DNA of 64,000 nt. Origin: Nanobdellota archaeon. Lineage in GTDB: Archaea > Nanoarchaeota > Nanoarchaeia > Parvarchaeales > Parvarchaeaceae. The translations under genes and the position numbers were made by a program. The stretch is from NCBI GenBank assembly GCA_021796445.1, contig JAKACB010000001.1, positions 1 to 64,000 of the forward strand, written 5' to 3'. Every line of letters starts with the position of its first letter. The first letter of the stretch is position 1. Positions 1 to 7,996 of the stretch are shown piece after piece. The notes beneath the pieces were generated by a model, which ran no database searches, was not told the DNA's origin, and was given only the letters and a program-made list of their open reading frames with translations.

Positions 1-890
1 GCAATTTCGGTCAAAACGTGGAGTTCTTCTACTACAATGGAACAGTTATACCTTCATGGCTGGAAAGCTACTCTTCTACGAATGCAATCTGGTGGCTGAA
101 GATAGCAGCAATACCCGCAGGCTCATCAGAAACGGTATATGTCGGCTTTGCTCCATCAACAACAAATCTATTCAACAATTTTAATGACGGTGAAGCTCCT
201 CAATTGTCAGCAACTTATGGAGAGTATGATGACGGAGCTAATGTATTCATCCAATATGGGGGTGCTTCTTGGTCTTCATTTACTTTTATAGGTGGGCATT
301 GGACGACGTCTAATGGATACCTTCAACAAACATGGACAAATGGTAGTTACGGTGGTGGTCCAGCAGCTTTAATTGAAAGTACGGCTTATCCTGCAAATGG
401 TCAATATGTTTTAGGAGCAGCTTTTAACTATACTACGGAAGCTGATGCGAGAGTTGGAATCATAGCAGTTGCTACTCCCACATCTGCTCCAGATGCACTG
501 GGTTATAGATTTATTGGACAGCAAGGTAGTGGTGGAGCAGGATTTATCTCTTTTCTCAATGATCAAATAGCTTGGATAGTAGACAACACATATCAAGGTG
601 CTGTTTCAACAGATTATACCTTGGTCGTAACGGATGCTGCTGGAACCTGGAGCGGTGCATTGTATAGTGGATTTGGAAATGAAGGTTCTACTCCTTTAAC
701 AACATTGTCACCAACTATATACACAAACGCTAATAAAGAAGGAAGCACGAGTGGATATGTAGGTATCTCGGCGGCATATTGTGGTAGTGCATGTACAGAA
801 GCAAATCCTATTAACGTTATGTGGTTTTATATGCGTGCCTATCCTCCTAATGGTGTTATGCCTAATGTATATTTTGGAGAGGTATCTTAA
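1..890 (+). CDS. Surface protein with DUF2341-like domain, 5' truncated
   Basis: The reading frame is already open at base 3, so the beginning lies outside the window; the GTG at 18 is probably internal. What remains (about 295 residues) aligns by eye with the C-terminal half of the pilin-like protein at 61603-63132. Both contain NGT(V/I)IPSW, GEAPQL, a YGEYD motif and a closing YPPNG-MP signature just before the stop. DUF2341-type domains occur in exported, concanavalin-like archaeal surface proteins. By analogy the missing N-terminus probably carries a class III pilin-like signal peptide and one membrane anchor. It is rich in Gly, Ser, Thr, Asn and aromatic residues, as expected for an extracellular beta-sandwich. 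Ligand and role are unknown. Confidence 0.7.
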   Translation, partial: NFGQNVEFFYYNGTVIPSWLESYSSTNAIWWLKIAAIPAGSSETVYVGFAPSTTNLFNNFNDGEAPQLSATYGEYDDGANVFIQYGGASWSSFTFIGGHWTTSNGYLQQTWTNGSYGGGPAALIESTAYPANGQYVLGAAFNYTTEADARVGIIAVATPTSAPDALGYRFIGQQGSGGAGFISFLNDQIAWIVDNTYQGAVSTDYTLVVTDAAGTWSGALYSGFGNEGSTPLTTLSPTIYTNANKEGSTSGYVGISAAYCGSACTEANPINVMWFYMRAYPPNGVMPNVYFGEVS

Positions 891-1072
891 ATGAGAAAAC
901 ATCTAAAAATTTTTGAGTGCTAATATTTTATAATTGTAGATATGGATATTTTTAATCTTCTAGGCATATAAGTGCACATATCCACAAAAGATTTATTGGC
1001 TTTTCTTAATCAAGTTTTAAGGTTTGCTCAAACACAAAATGTTTTTTAAAATATGCGAATATCTAATTATAG

Positions 1073-1120
1073 TGCATAAATATTTAATTTATTGTGCATT
1101 TTAATGCATAAATTTATATA
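1073..1120 (+). promoter_or_regulatory. TATA promoter with repeated TGCATAAAT for the AAA_14 gene
   Basis: A TATA-like AATTTATATA at 1111-1120 lies about 22 bases before the ATG at 1142, the spacing of a leaderless archaeal promoter. The 9-mer TGCATAAAT occurs twice (1073-1081 and 1105-1113), with a further GTGCAT between them. The second copy abuts the TATA box, where a repressor could block TBP/TFB. The rest of 891-1141 is AT-rich and shows no gene. Confidence 0.45.
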
Positions 1121-1141
1121 CTCATAAAACTTAATTATTGT

Positions 1142-2413
1142 ATGGAAATAAGAGACATTCTATTACGTCAGAAACACGATTTAGATATCGAATTGTCTAA
1201 CCCTTTCATTAAAAGAAATATTACCATAGCTGATAAGACTCTAGAAAGCAATATAATAAAAGTGGTTATTGGCCCCAGGAGAGCAGGAAAATCAACTTTT
1301 GTAATTAGATCTATAGACAAAGCCAAATTTGCGTATATAAATTTTGACGATGAACGGCTTATGCAAATTGAAAACTATGACAATTTATTAAAATACCTAA
1401 AAGAGATATTTGGAGAATTTAAATTCCTTGTTTTAGATGAGATACAGAATGTTCCAAAATGGGAATTATTTCTTAATAGACTGCAACGTAGCGGGTATAA
1501 TCTAATAATTACTGGATCAAATTCTATGCTGCTTAGCAAAGAGCTATCCACACATCTTACAGGGAGACACCTGGATACGGTTGTGCTGCCTTTTTCATTT
1601 AGGGAGTTCCTTAGCGCTAAAAAAGTAGAAGTAAAAATAAAAGACAATAGTGCAGAAGAGATAGGTGAAATTATAAAATTTTTGAGAGAATATCTGAATG
1701 TTGGTGGTTTCCCGGAGCTTATAACTAAAAATTTAAACCAAAAGGATTATTTGAATACTTTGGTGGATAGCGTAGTCCTCAAGGATATAGTTAACAGGTA
1801 TAACATAAGATTCTCCTCTTTGATTTATAATTTAGTTAAATACTTAATAGAGAACTTTTCTCATGAAATGTCTTTAAATTCAATAAAGAACACTCTTCAT
1901 CTAAATAGTGTTCATACGGTGGATAATTACGTTAGGTATATCAGCGAGGCTTTTCTTATATTTAGAATAAATAAATTTTCAGTAAAATCAAAAGAGAGAG
2001 CTGATTTTGGATCTAAAATTTACGTAATAGACAATGGTATAGTAAACGCATACTCTTTCAAGCTTTCTGAAGATACCGGTAAACTTATGGAGAATCTTGT
2101 TGCAATAGAATTAATGCGAAGATCAGAATTTTTTAAAAGATTTACAGTGAATTATTGGAGAAACACGCAAAAAAAAGAAGTTGATTTTGTAATTAAAGAT
2201 GGAATTAGGATAAGACAGTTAATACAGGTTACTTACGCTTCATCCAAAGAAACTATAAAGGAGAGGGAGATCAAAAATCTTTTAGTTGCAGCTACTGAGT
2301 TAAAATGCAGCGATCTTTTAATTATAACATGGGACTATGAAGCTGAAGAAAAGATAAAAGGAAAAAAGATTAAGTTTATCCCATTGTGGAAATGGCTGCT
2401 AAATTTAAATTAA
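1142..2413 (+). CDS. AAA_14 ATPase with C-terminal DUF4143
   Basis: 423 residues. Walker A is GPRRAGKST at about 44-52 and Walker B is FLVLDEIQ at about 95-102. An ITGSNS sensor-like motif follows, then TGRHLDTVVLPFSFREFL, typical of this family. The C-terminal half matches DUF4143, with EVDFVIKDG near residue 350 resembling a PD-(D/E)xK nuclease-like core. These ATPases are common accessory genes in archaea and bacteria, with no agreed biochemical role; links to defence or toxin-like functions have been suggested. It stands alone between two surface-protein genes with its own promoter and a T-rich terminator. The length is full for the family and there are no frameshifts. Confidence 0.85.
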   Translation: MEIRDILLRQKHDLDIELSNPFIKRNITIADKTLESNIIKVVIGPRRAGKSTFVIRSIDKAKFAYINFDDERLMQIENYDNLLKYLKEIFGEFKFLVLDEIQNVPKWELFLNRLQRSGYNLIITGSNSMLLSKELSTHLTGRHLDTVVLPFSFREFLSAKKVEVKIKDNSAEEIGEIIKFLREYLNVGGFPELITKNLNQKDYLNTLVDSVVLKDIVNRYNIRFSSLIYNLVKYLIENFSHEMSLNSIKNTLHLNSVHTVDNYVRYISEAFLIFRINKFSVKSKERADFGSKIYVIDNGIVNAYSFKLSEDTGKLMENLVAIELMRRSEFFKRFTVNYWRNTQKKEVDFVIKDGIRIRQLIQVTYASSKETIKEREIKNLLVAATELKCSDLLIITWDYEAEEKIKGKKIKFIPLWKWLLNLN

Positions 2414-2415
2414 AT

Positions 2416-2441
2416 CTTTATTTTTTTGTACCTTTTCTTTA
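2416..2441 (+). terminator. T-rich terminator after the AAA_14 gene
   Basis: Immediately after the stop codon there are runs of T (TTTATTTTTTT and CCTTTTCTTT) on the coding strand, as in archaeal intrinsic termination, which needs oligo-T but no hairpin. Confidence 0.4.
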
Positions 2442-2512
2442 TTAGAATTAGTATCCTTTTTCAATCTTACTACTAATGAAGAAAGTGATTCATTTAAAAT
2501 AAAGAAATAAGA

Positions 2513-2522
2513 AATATTTATA
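2513..2522 (+). promoter_or_regulatory. TATA box of the YVTN pilin-like gene
   Basis: ATATTTATAT lies 23 bases before the ATG at 2546. The same ten bases occur at almost the same distance before the second pilin-like gene (61571-61580, ATG at 61603). Transcription would start within a few bases of the start codon, giving a leaderless message. Confidence 0.5.
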
Positions 2523-2545
2523 TCCCTCGTTTTTATATAAATAAT

Positions 2546-4228
2546 ATGCCATTTAAACCGGTTTCCAGGGCTTTAGATAATAATTTGTTCTCAATAAAAT
2601 CAAAAAGATCACAATCTGCTTTAGAGTACATGATGACCTACGGCTGGGCCATCTTAATAATAGTAATAGTAGCTGTAATATTATACAGCATGGGCATTTT
2701 CAATCCAAGTTCAAGTGTAACCTTCACAAGTACCGGCTTTACGCCCTTTACCATCTCTTCAACAATATGCAATTCAATAGGCCTTAAGTTGGGGATAGTG
2801 GCAGGACCCATACCCGCAGGAGCGAATTCAATAACAGTAAGCAAGGTATACATATCATCGGCAACAGGTGCAAACACAACTACAGCCAGTTACGCATTGA
2901 CAAATCCAGTAACTTTAAAATCAGGACAGACGGCAGTGATTTTCATGCCAAACATAGCATGCAATTCGGCAGGCATAAAGTACTCCTTCTCCGGCAATCT
3001 CCAGTACGGCTATTCAACTACGGCAGGGAAAGTAGTTGAAAACACTACAGGCACAATAGCAGGCACAGTCTCAGCATCAGTAAACAGCTTTACAGAGTAC
3101 AATCTTCCTGCAAATGCACAATGGACAGTTGAATACAGCGGTGTTAACCACACTTCAACCTCAGCTTCTATGACAATGGACTCAAGGTACAACAGCACAT
3201 GGAAGATTTATCCAGTTGATTCTAATGGAGTAACCTACTATCCAATATACGCAGGAGGAAATAACATATCAACATCCTATAACCTAGAGGTAGATTTCAT
3301 TCCCATGAGAAATCTTTATTTTACAAATTTGGGTGCTAATAATGTTTCAATGGTATATTATAATAACAATACTTTAGCCAAAAATCCGAGTGGAGAGTAT
3401 GGTTTAATTAGTGTCGGTCCAAACCCATTTGGTATTGTTATGACTCCAAACGGCCAATATCTTTATATTACGGATAACAATGGTCCAGATAATGTTTCCG
3501 TAATATCAACTTCATCCAATTCAGTAATAGCTAAGATTCCTGTAGGGTCATATCCAAAAGGAATTGCTATGACTCCAAACGGTAAATATGTTTATGTTGA
3601 TAACAACGATGGGGATAATGTTTCTGTAATCTCAACTTCATCCAATTCAGTAATAGCAACAATTACAGTTGGTAAAAGCCCTTTTGGAATTGCTATGACT
3701 CCAAACGGTCAATATGCATACGTTACAGATGATAGCTCTAGTAGCAATTCCGTTTCAGTTATTTCTACTGATTCTAATAAGGTTGTGGCAACAATTCCAG
3801 GTTTTTTTGGTCCTAGGGGTATAGCTATTACTCCAAATGGTGAATATGCATATGTTGCTAACTCCGGTGCAGATAATGTTTCCGTAATATCAACTTCATC
3901 CAATTCAGTAATACTTGTTATCCCTATTGGTTATTCTGTTAGTAGAGTTACCGTCTCTCCAAATGGCGAATATGTATATGTCGCAGGTAGTAATTCTGTT
4001 TCAGTTATCTCTACTGCCTCTAATAAAGTTGTAGCAACGATCTCAGTAGGAACCTCTCCTAATGGCATTACCATTACACCAAATAATAAATATTTATATG
4101 TTACAAATGAGGGTAGTAACTCTATTTCAGTAATATCTACTTCTTCAGACTCTGTTATAACTACAATAACAGGTACTCCCGCGAATCCATGTGGAATTAA
4201 TTATGGTCCTCTGGAAGGGATGTGTTGA
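2546..4228 (+). CDS. Pilin-like surface protein with YVTN beta-propeller
   Basis: 560 residues. The N-terminus has a class III signal peptide: a basic segment ending KSKRS, then QSALEYMMTYGW and a hydrophobic stretch to about residue 52. An EppA/PibD-type peptidase would be expected to cut before QSALEY, leaving a pilin-like membrane or filament helix. Residues about 53-250 are a Ser/Thr-rich linker domain shared with the protein at 61603. Residues about 255-550 hold seven propeller blades; six carry a (T/S)PN(G/N)-YxYV motif and VSVIST strands. YVTN propellers are typical of archaeal surface-layer or adhesion proteins. The C-terminus ends GINYGPLEGMC, with a final Cys. Partner and ligand are unknown. 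Confidence 0.85.
   Translation: MPFKPVSRALDNNLFSIKSKRSQSALEYMMTYGWAILIIVIVAVILYSMGIFNPSSSVTFTSTGFTPFTISSTICNSIGLKLGIVAGPIPAGANSITVSKVYISSATGANTTTASYALTNPVTLKSGQTAVIFMPNIACNSAGIKYSFSGNLQYGYSTTAGKVVENTTGTIAGTVSASVNSFTEYNLPANAQWTVEYSGVNHTSTSASMTMDSRYNSTWKIYPVDSNGVTYYPIYAGGNNISTSYNLEVDFIPMRNLYFTNLGANNVSMVYYNNNTLAKNPSGEYGLISVGPNPFGIVMTPNGQYLYITDNNGPDNVSVISTSSNSVIAKIPVGSYPKGIAMTPNGKYVYVDNNDGDNVSVISTSSNSVIATITVGKSPFGIAMTPNGQYAYVTDDSSSSNSVSVISTDSNKVVATIPGFFGPRGIAITPNGEYAYVANSGADNVSVISTSSNSVILVIPIGYSVSRVTVSPNGEYVYVAGSNSVSVISTASNKVVATISVGTSPNGITITPNNKYLYVTNEGSNSISVISTSSDSVITTITGTPANPCGINYGPLEGMC
2630..2712 (+). repeat. 83-bp exact repeat of the pilin module (copy 1)
   Basis: This segment of the signal/helix region is identical, synonymous sites included, to 61696-61778 in the second pilin-like gene. 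Shorter near-identical patches follow downstream in both genes. The sequences on either side diverge, which points to recent gene conversion or module exchange. Confidence 0.85.
3486..3913 (+). repeat. Near-identical propeller-blade DNA repeats
   Basis: A 44-bp stretch coding DNVSVISTSSNSVI is identical at 3486-3529 and 3870-3913. A third copy at 3614-3655 differs at two bases. Such repeats inside a propeller gene permit recombination that adds or removes blades. Confidence 0.8.
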
Positions 4229-4266
4229 TCCTACGAAAAATTGTTTTTACAGTCGAAATAATCTAA

Positions 4267-5040
4267 TCAGCTTAGGGTTATATCAAAACAAATTCTTTCA
4301 AGGAACGGAGCGACTTCTCCTGCCTTATGTTCTTCTATCTTTATTTTTTTGAATTTTTTGCTGCATGTTTTTATTATTTCCTTTCTTATAACATCGGCAT
4401 CTCCATTTTTTATGAATGAGTAGAGGTGTATAACTGCATTATTATTGCATTTTTTTACGGCTTCTCCAAGAAATTTATAAGCAGATAACGGAAAATTCAT
4501 TATTACTCTGTCAAATTTATCTTCTAAATTTTTGGCGATTTTACTGGAATCTCCACAGTAATATTCTATGTTTGAAACCTTATTTAGTTTGATGTTTTTC
4601 TTTAACAGATTTATAGCGTTTTTGTTTATGTCTATTGCTACAACTTTGCTAGCTTTTTTTGCGATTGGGATAGCAAACGGACCTACTCCACAGAACATAT
4701 CCAGAACCTTTTCACCTTTTTTCACCTTTTCTATGATTCTCAGTCTTTCACTTCCCATTCTGGGAGAGAAGTAAACCTTTTTTATGTCCACATAAAATGA
4801 ACATCCGTTTTCCTTATGCAGGGAAATGCTTTTCTCTCCGATTAGCTTCCTTAATTTTGGTATTCTTTCCTCACCTTGTGTCATTCCAATTTTTTCAAAT
4901 ACTGTATTAACATTCCTGTTTCTTTTTAGAATTTCGTTTACTGCCGCAAGCTTTTCCTTTTTTGGAAGCCTGCCATCAAATTTGACTATGGCTATATTAC
5001 CAATAATATCAAAACCTTTGTTTAACCTTCCTTTTTCCAT
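4267..5040 (-). CDS. Trm5-like tRNA methyltransferase
   Basis: 257 residues from the ATG at 5040, chosen because AGGAGA precedes it and the family-like sequence begins there; a longer frame to 5109 is open but has implausible N-terminal sequence. Motifs: FSPR at about 91-94, SAM-binding DMFCGVGPFAIP at about 114-125, an acidic AIDIN strand end, and NFPL at about 182-185 in the position of the Trm5 NLP motif. Trm5 methylates N1 of G37 next to the anticodon, and the related Taw2 transfers an aminocarboxypropyl group in wyosine synthesis. The NFPLSAYKF context favours Trm5. The protein is shorter than three-domain archaeal Trm5, so the N-terminal D1 domain may be absent. It lies downstream of leuS. 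Confidence 0.75.
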   Translation of the reverse strand: MEKGRLNKGFDIIGNIAIVKFDGRLPKKEKLAAVNEILKRNRNVNTVFEKIGMTQGEERIPKLRKLIGEKSISLHKENGCSFYVDIKKVYFSPRMGSERLRIIEKVKKGEKVLDMFCGVGPFAIPIAKKASKVVAIDINKNAINLLKKNIKLNKVSNIEYYCGDSSKIAKNLEDKFDRVIMNFPLSAYKFLGEAVKKCNNNAVIHLYSFIKNGDADVIRKEIIKTCSKKFKKIKIEEHKAGEVAPFLERICFDITLS

Positions 5041-5173
5041 TTTTTCTCCTGAATAAACTAAAGAATGGAAAGAATAAAAACAGTATGAATATGAATACGT
5101 GGAATACAAAAATTAGTATTAGGCTTATGAATAAGGTCAAAAAGCTTATTGTTGTAAGATAAGTCCATTTCAT
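5009..5173 (-). CDS. Possible 54-residue membrane peptide between leuS and trm5
   Basis: Read on the minus strand, an ATG at 5173 overlaps the leuS stop as ATGA, a common coupling arrangement. The frame codes one long hydrophobic segment (about residues 8-41) followed by a very basic tail (RRKNGKRKVKQR) and runs about 30 bases into the trm5 start. No family is recognised. The coupling and charge layout suggest a real single-span protein, but AT-rich sequence gives hydrophobic frames by chance. Confidence 0.35.
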   Translation of the reverse strand: MKWTYLTTISFLTLFISLILIFVFHVFIFILFLFFPFFSLFRRKNGKRKVKQRF

Positions 5174-7893
5174 TTTATTATTAGCATCGGTTTTCCTGGA
5201 AATGCCTTATCTTCATTGCTTTCTTCTATCTTTATTTCTGCATTGTACATTTCCTTTAATTTGCTTTTGGACTCGATAAATACCCTCTTTTCTAGTTCAT
5301 AGTCTAGTTTTTTGTTTGGAAGTCTCTTTGGATTTTTAAGTAGTTTGTTAACAAATTCGTTTGAAGGAACCTCCTTTCTTATCTCCTTTAAATCCCTGCT
5401 CCTATGCGTTATTTCTTCTACCTTGTTGTATATCTCAAATTTTTCTTTTCCAGCTATTCCTATTATTATCTCCTTCGGATCTTTGTTTATCAGGTTTACA
5501 AGGTTATTTATATCGCTTATTGTCTGTTTCAACACCTCAAATTCATTCTCAACAATCTCATTTTTGTACTCTTCCTTTATTTCAGGCCAGCTCTGGTAGC
5601 TTTCCAAAAGCTCTCCTTTATTTAAGGCATTGTTTATCTCTTCCGTTACGAATGGAAACAAAGGGTGATTTAGTTTTGAAAAAACTGTTATCACATACTT
5701 TAAGGTATCCTTATTGTTTCCGCCATAATCAATGTAATTTTTAATGTTTTCTATAAATTCAAAGAATGAATAATTCAACGAGTTTTTGTATTTCATCGAA
5801 TTGTATTCTTTTTCGCTGTTTTCTATAAGGTAGTTTGTCTTTGACAGCAAGAACTCGTCTGCAAGTTTTCTTTCACCGGAGAAGCTATCCATTATTTCAG
5901 TAAGTTCAAGTATAAACTCTATCTTCTGTTTGAAGCCGTTTATGTTGTTTAAATCCCAAGCGGCATCATCCATTCCGTTTGATGCCGATGCTATTAATCT
6001 TGCAGAATCTGCTCCGTAATTGTTTACCACATAATCTATGGTCATTGTATTCCCCTTCGACTTGCTCATCTTCTTTCCGTTTACAGTAAGCCACCCGTTT
6101 ATTCCTAGGCCTCTGGGCCATTTGTCCTTGCTGAAGATTGCAACATGAGTCATTATAAAGAAAGCAATGTGGTTTGTTATCAGCTCCTTTGCTGTAACCC
6201 TCAAATCCAATGGATACCAATACTCAAACTCCTTTTTCATTTTTTCAATGTTATCAGGGAATTTTTTGTCAGATTTTTTGTCTAAAAGAATGTAATCGAA
6301 CATTTCATCTGTTATTTCCTCCGGTTTCATATCCTTTATTATGTGCGCAAACGTGTAATAAGCCATATAGATTGTAGAGTCACTAAGTGGTTCTATGAGC
6401 CAGTTATTATCCCATGGCAGCGGAGTACCTAAACCCCCATTTCTAGTTGCGGCTTTATCCTCCATGTTATACACAGCATTTATTATCTGTGCCTTCGCTT
6501 CTTCAGGTCTTACGTCCATCTTCTGTATCCAATCTATTGTCTTTTCTTTAAGCTGCTTGTCAGAATATCTTATGAACCACTGGTTTTCTACAAGTTTTAT
6601 GAGTCCTTTGGCTCCGCATCTGCATATCACTTCTCCAGAAGTTTCGTAGAAGTTATCATAAGCATTCTTTTCTTTTATTAGGGCAATTGCGTATTCCTTT
6701 GCCTCCTTTACTGGTTTTCCACTCAGCGGGCCATTACTCTCATTCAGTATTCCGTAGTTGAATTCGGTTTTATACACGTATTTAGTTGCGTTTTCAAGTT
6801 CTTTTTCGTCCGCTGTTCCAAACCGTTTAATAGCTTCTTCCATCAAATTAGGGTTTGTTTTCACATCTATTATCTTGCGAGGTTCTCTAAGCTTGATTTC
6901 CGTTTTTTTCTTGTTGTAATAGTTATAATCAAATGGAGCATGCATTGGTACGCTCATTACAATTCCAGTATTCCTGTCAGTCTTTACAAATTCTGCGTTT
7001 ATTATTGGCACTTCCTCATTGTTTACAGGATTTACTGCTGTTTTTCCTGCCAGGTCTGCGATATTAAAATCCTCTATTTTTTCTGCCACATTCTTTTGGA
7101 ATGGCAATTTTTCGGTAAATTCCTTTGAAACTATCCATTCCTCACCATTGGAAAACCTTACCTTCTTGTACTGTCCGTTTTCATTTACCCAGAGATTGCT
7201 TACTCCATAGATTGTTTCAGGCCTTAATGTAGCTGCAGGTAATATCAAATTATCGGCCTTAAATTTGATTATGGTAAACTCCTGTGGGCTTTCCCCTTCT
7301 CCTTCAGCCCTGTCGTGATCTCCCAAAGACGTGTTTTCTCTGGGGCACCATACAACGGGATGGCTGCCCTGAGTTATATACCCAAGTTCTCTTAGTTTAC
7401 GAAATTGCCATTCTACGAATTTAGAGTATTGCTCAGTGTATGAAAGTATAAAGTTTCTTCTCCAATCTATTGATGTTCCTACTAAATTAAAATCACTTTT
7501 GTACGTCTTTCCAAAGAACAAACCCAACTCCAGAGGATTGCCTGCAAATCTCTTTATGTCTTCTTCGCTTGCCCCCTGGTCCTTCATAATTTTTATTGCC
7601 TTCTCATCTCCGTTTTTCAAACGCAGAGACATACCTGCCATAGGCCCGCCGGTCATGTGAAAACCCTGTGGAAATAGCACATTTTTTCCTTTCATCCTCT
7701 GGAATCTTGCGAATATATCCGCTCTGGTCCACGTGTACATATGTCCTGTATGCAGTCTTCCGTCAGGGTACATAACTGGAACGGTTACAAAGAATTTTTC
7801 CCTCTTTTCGTCAGCATCCGCTTCATAAAGCTTCTTTTCTTCGTATATCCTTCTCCACTTCTTTTCTATTTCTTCAAATTCGTATTTTGACAT
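5170..7893 (-). CDS. leuS: Leucyl-tRNA synthetase (archaeal type)
   Basis: 907 residues. This class I enzyme attaches leucine to tRNA-Leu. The HIGH-like motif is HTGHM at 48-52, followed by RADIFARFQRMKGKNVLFP and a GFHMTGGP segment typical of archaeal/eukaryotic LeuRS. WCPRENTSLGDHDRAEGEG matches the family's LGDHD region, and the CP1 editing domain follows. KMSKSKGN near residue 607 is the second signature. The C-terminal anticodon-binding and lysine-rich parts follow. It is slightly shorter than Pyrococcus LeuRS (about 967). It is divergent from proS, with a TATA-like element 25 bases upstream. Confidence 0.95.
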   Translation of the reverse strand: MSKYEFEEIEKKWRRIYEEKKLYEADADEKREKFFVTVPVMYPDGRLHTGHMYTWTRADIFARFQRMKGKNVLFPQGFHMTGGPMAGMSLRLKNGDEKAIKIMKDQGASEEDIKRFAGNPLELGLFFGKTYKSDFNLVGTSIDWRRNFILSYTEQYSKFVEWQFRKLRELGYITQGSHPVVWCPRENTSLGDHDRAEGEGESPQEFTIIKFKADNLILPAATLRPETIYGVSNLWVNENGQYKKVRFSNGEEWIVSKEFTEKLPFQKNVAEKIEDFNIADLAGKTAVNPVNNEEVPIINAEFVKTDRNTGIVMSVPMHAPFDYNYYNKKKTEIKLREPRKIIDVKTNPNLMEEAIKRFGTADEKELENATKYVYKTEFNYGILNESNGPLSGKPVKEAKEYAIALIKEKNAYDNFYETSGEVICRCGAKGLIKLVENQWFIRYSDKQLKEKTIDWIQKMDVRPEEAKAQIINAVYNMEDKAATRNGGLGTPLPWDNNWLIEPLSDSTIYMAYYTFAHIIKDMKPEEITDEMFDYILLDKKSDKKFPDNIEKMKKEFEYWYPLDLRVTAKELITNHIAFFIMTHVAIFSKDKWPRGLGINGWLTVNGKKMSKSKGNTMTIDYVVNNYGADSARLIASASNGMDDAAWDLNNINGFKQKIEFILELTEIMDSFSGERKLADEFLLSKTNYLIENSEKEYNSMKYKNSLNYSFFEFIENIKNYIDYGGNNKDTLKYVITVFSKLNHPLFPFVTEEINNALNKGELLESYQSWPEIKEEYKNEIVENEFEVLKQTISDINNLVNLINKDPKEIIIGIAGKEKFEIYNKVEEITHRSRDLKEIRKEVPSNEFVNKLLKNPKRLPNKKLDYELEKRVFIESKSKLKEMYNAEIKIEESNEDKAFPGKPMLIIK

Positions 7894-7996
7894 ATAGATA
7901 GAAGAAATAACTACTTGTTTTTATACTTTCTTTGCATACACAGTTTTTACGGATAAAATCGGTAAGCTTTATTAATTAACATACCATTAAAAACTA
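7894..7996. promoter_or_regulatory. Divergent leuS/proS promoter region
   Basis: Toward leuS, the complement of 7918-7928 reads AAGTATAAAAA, about 25 bases before the ATG. Toward proS, TTTATTAAT at 7968-7976 lies about 20 bases before the ATG at 7997. Both spacings fit short-leader archaeal transcripts. Confidence 0.4.

Noticed and set aside
5041..5109. Longer start for the Trm5-like protein
   Set aside because: The added residues are Tyr/Ser-rich and unlike the family; the ATG at 5040 has a ribosome-binding site.
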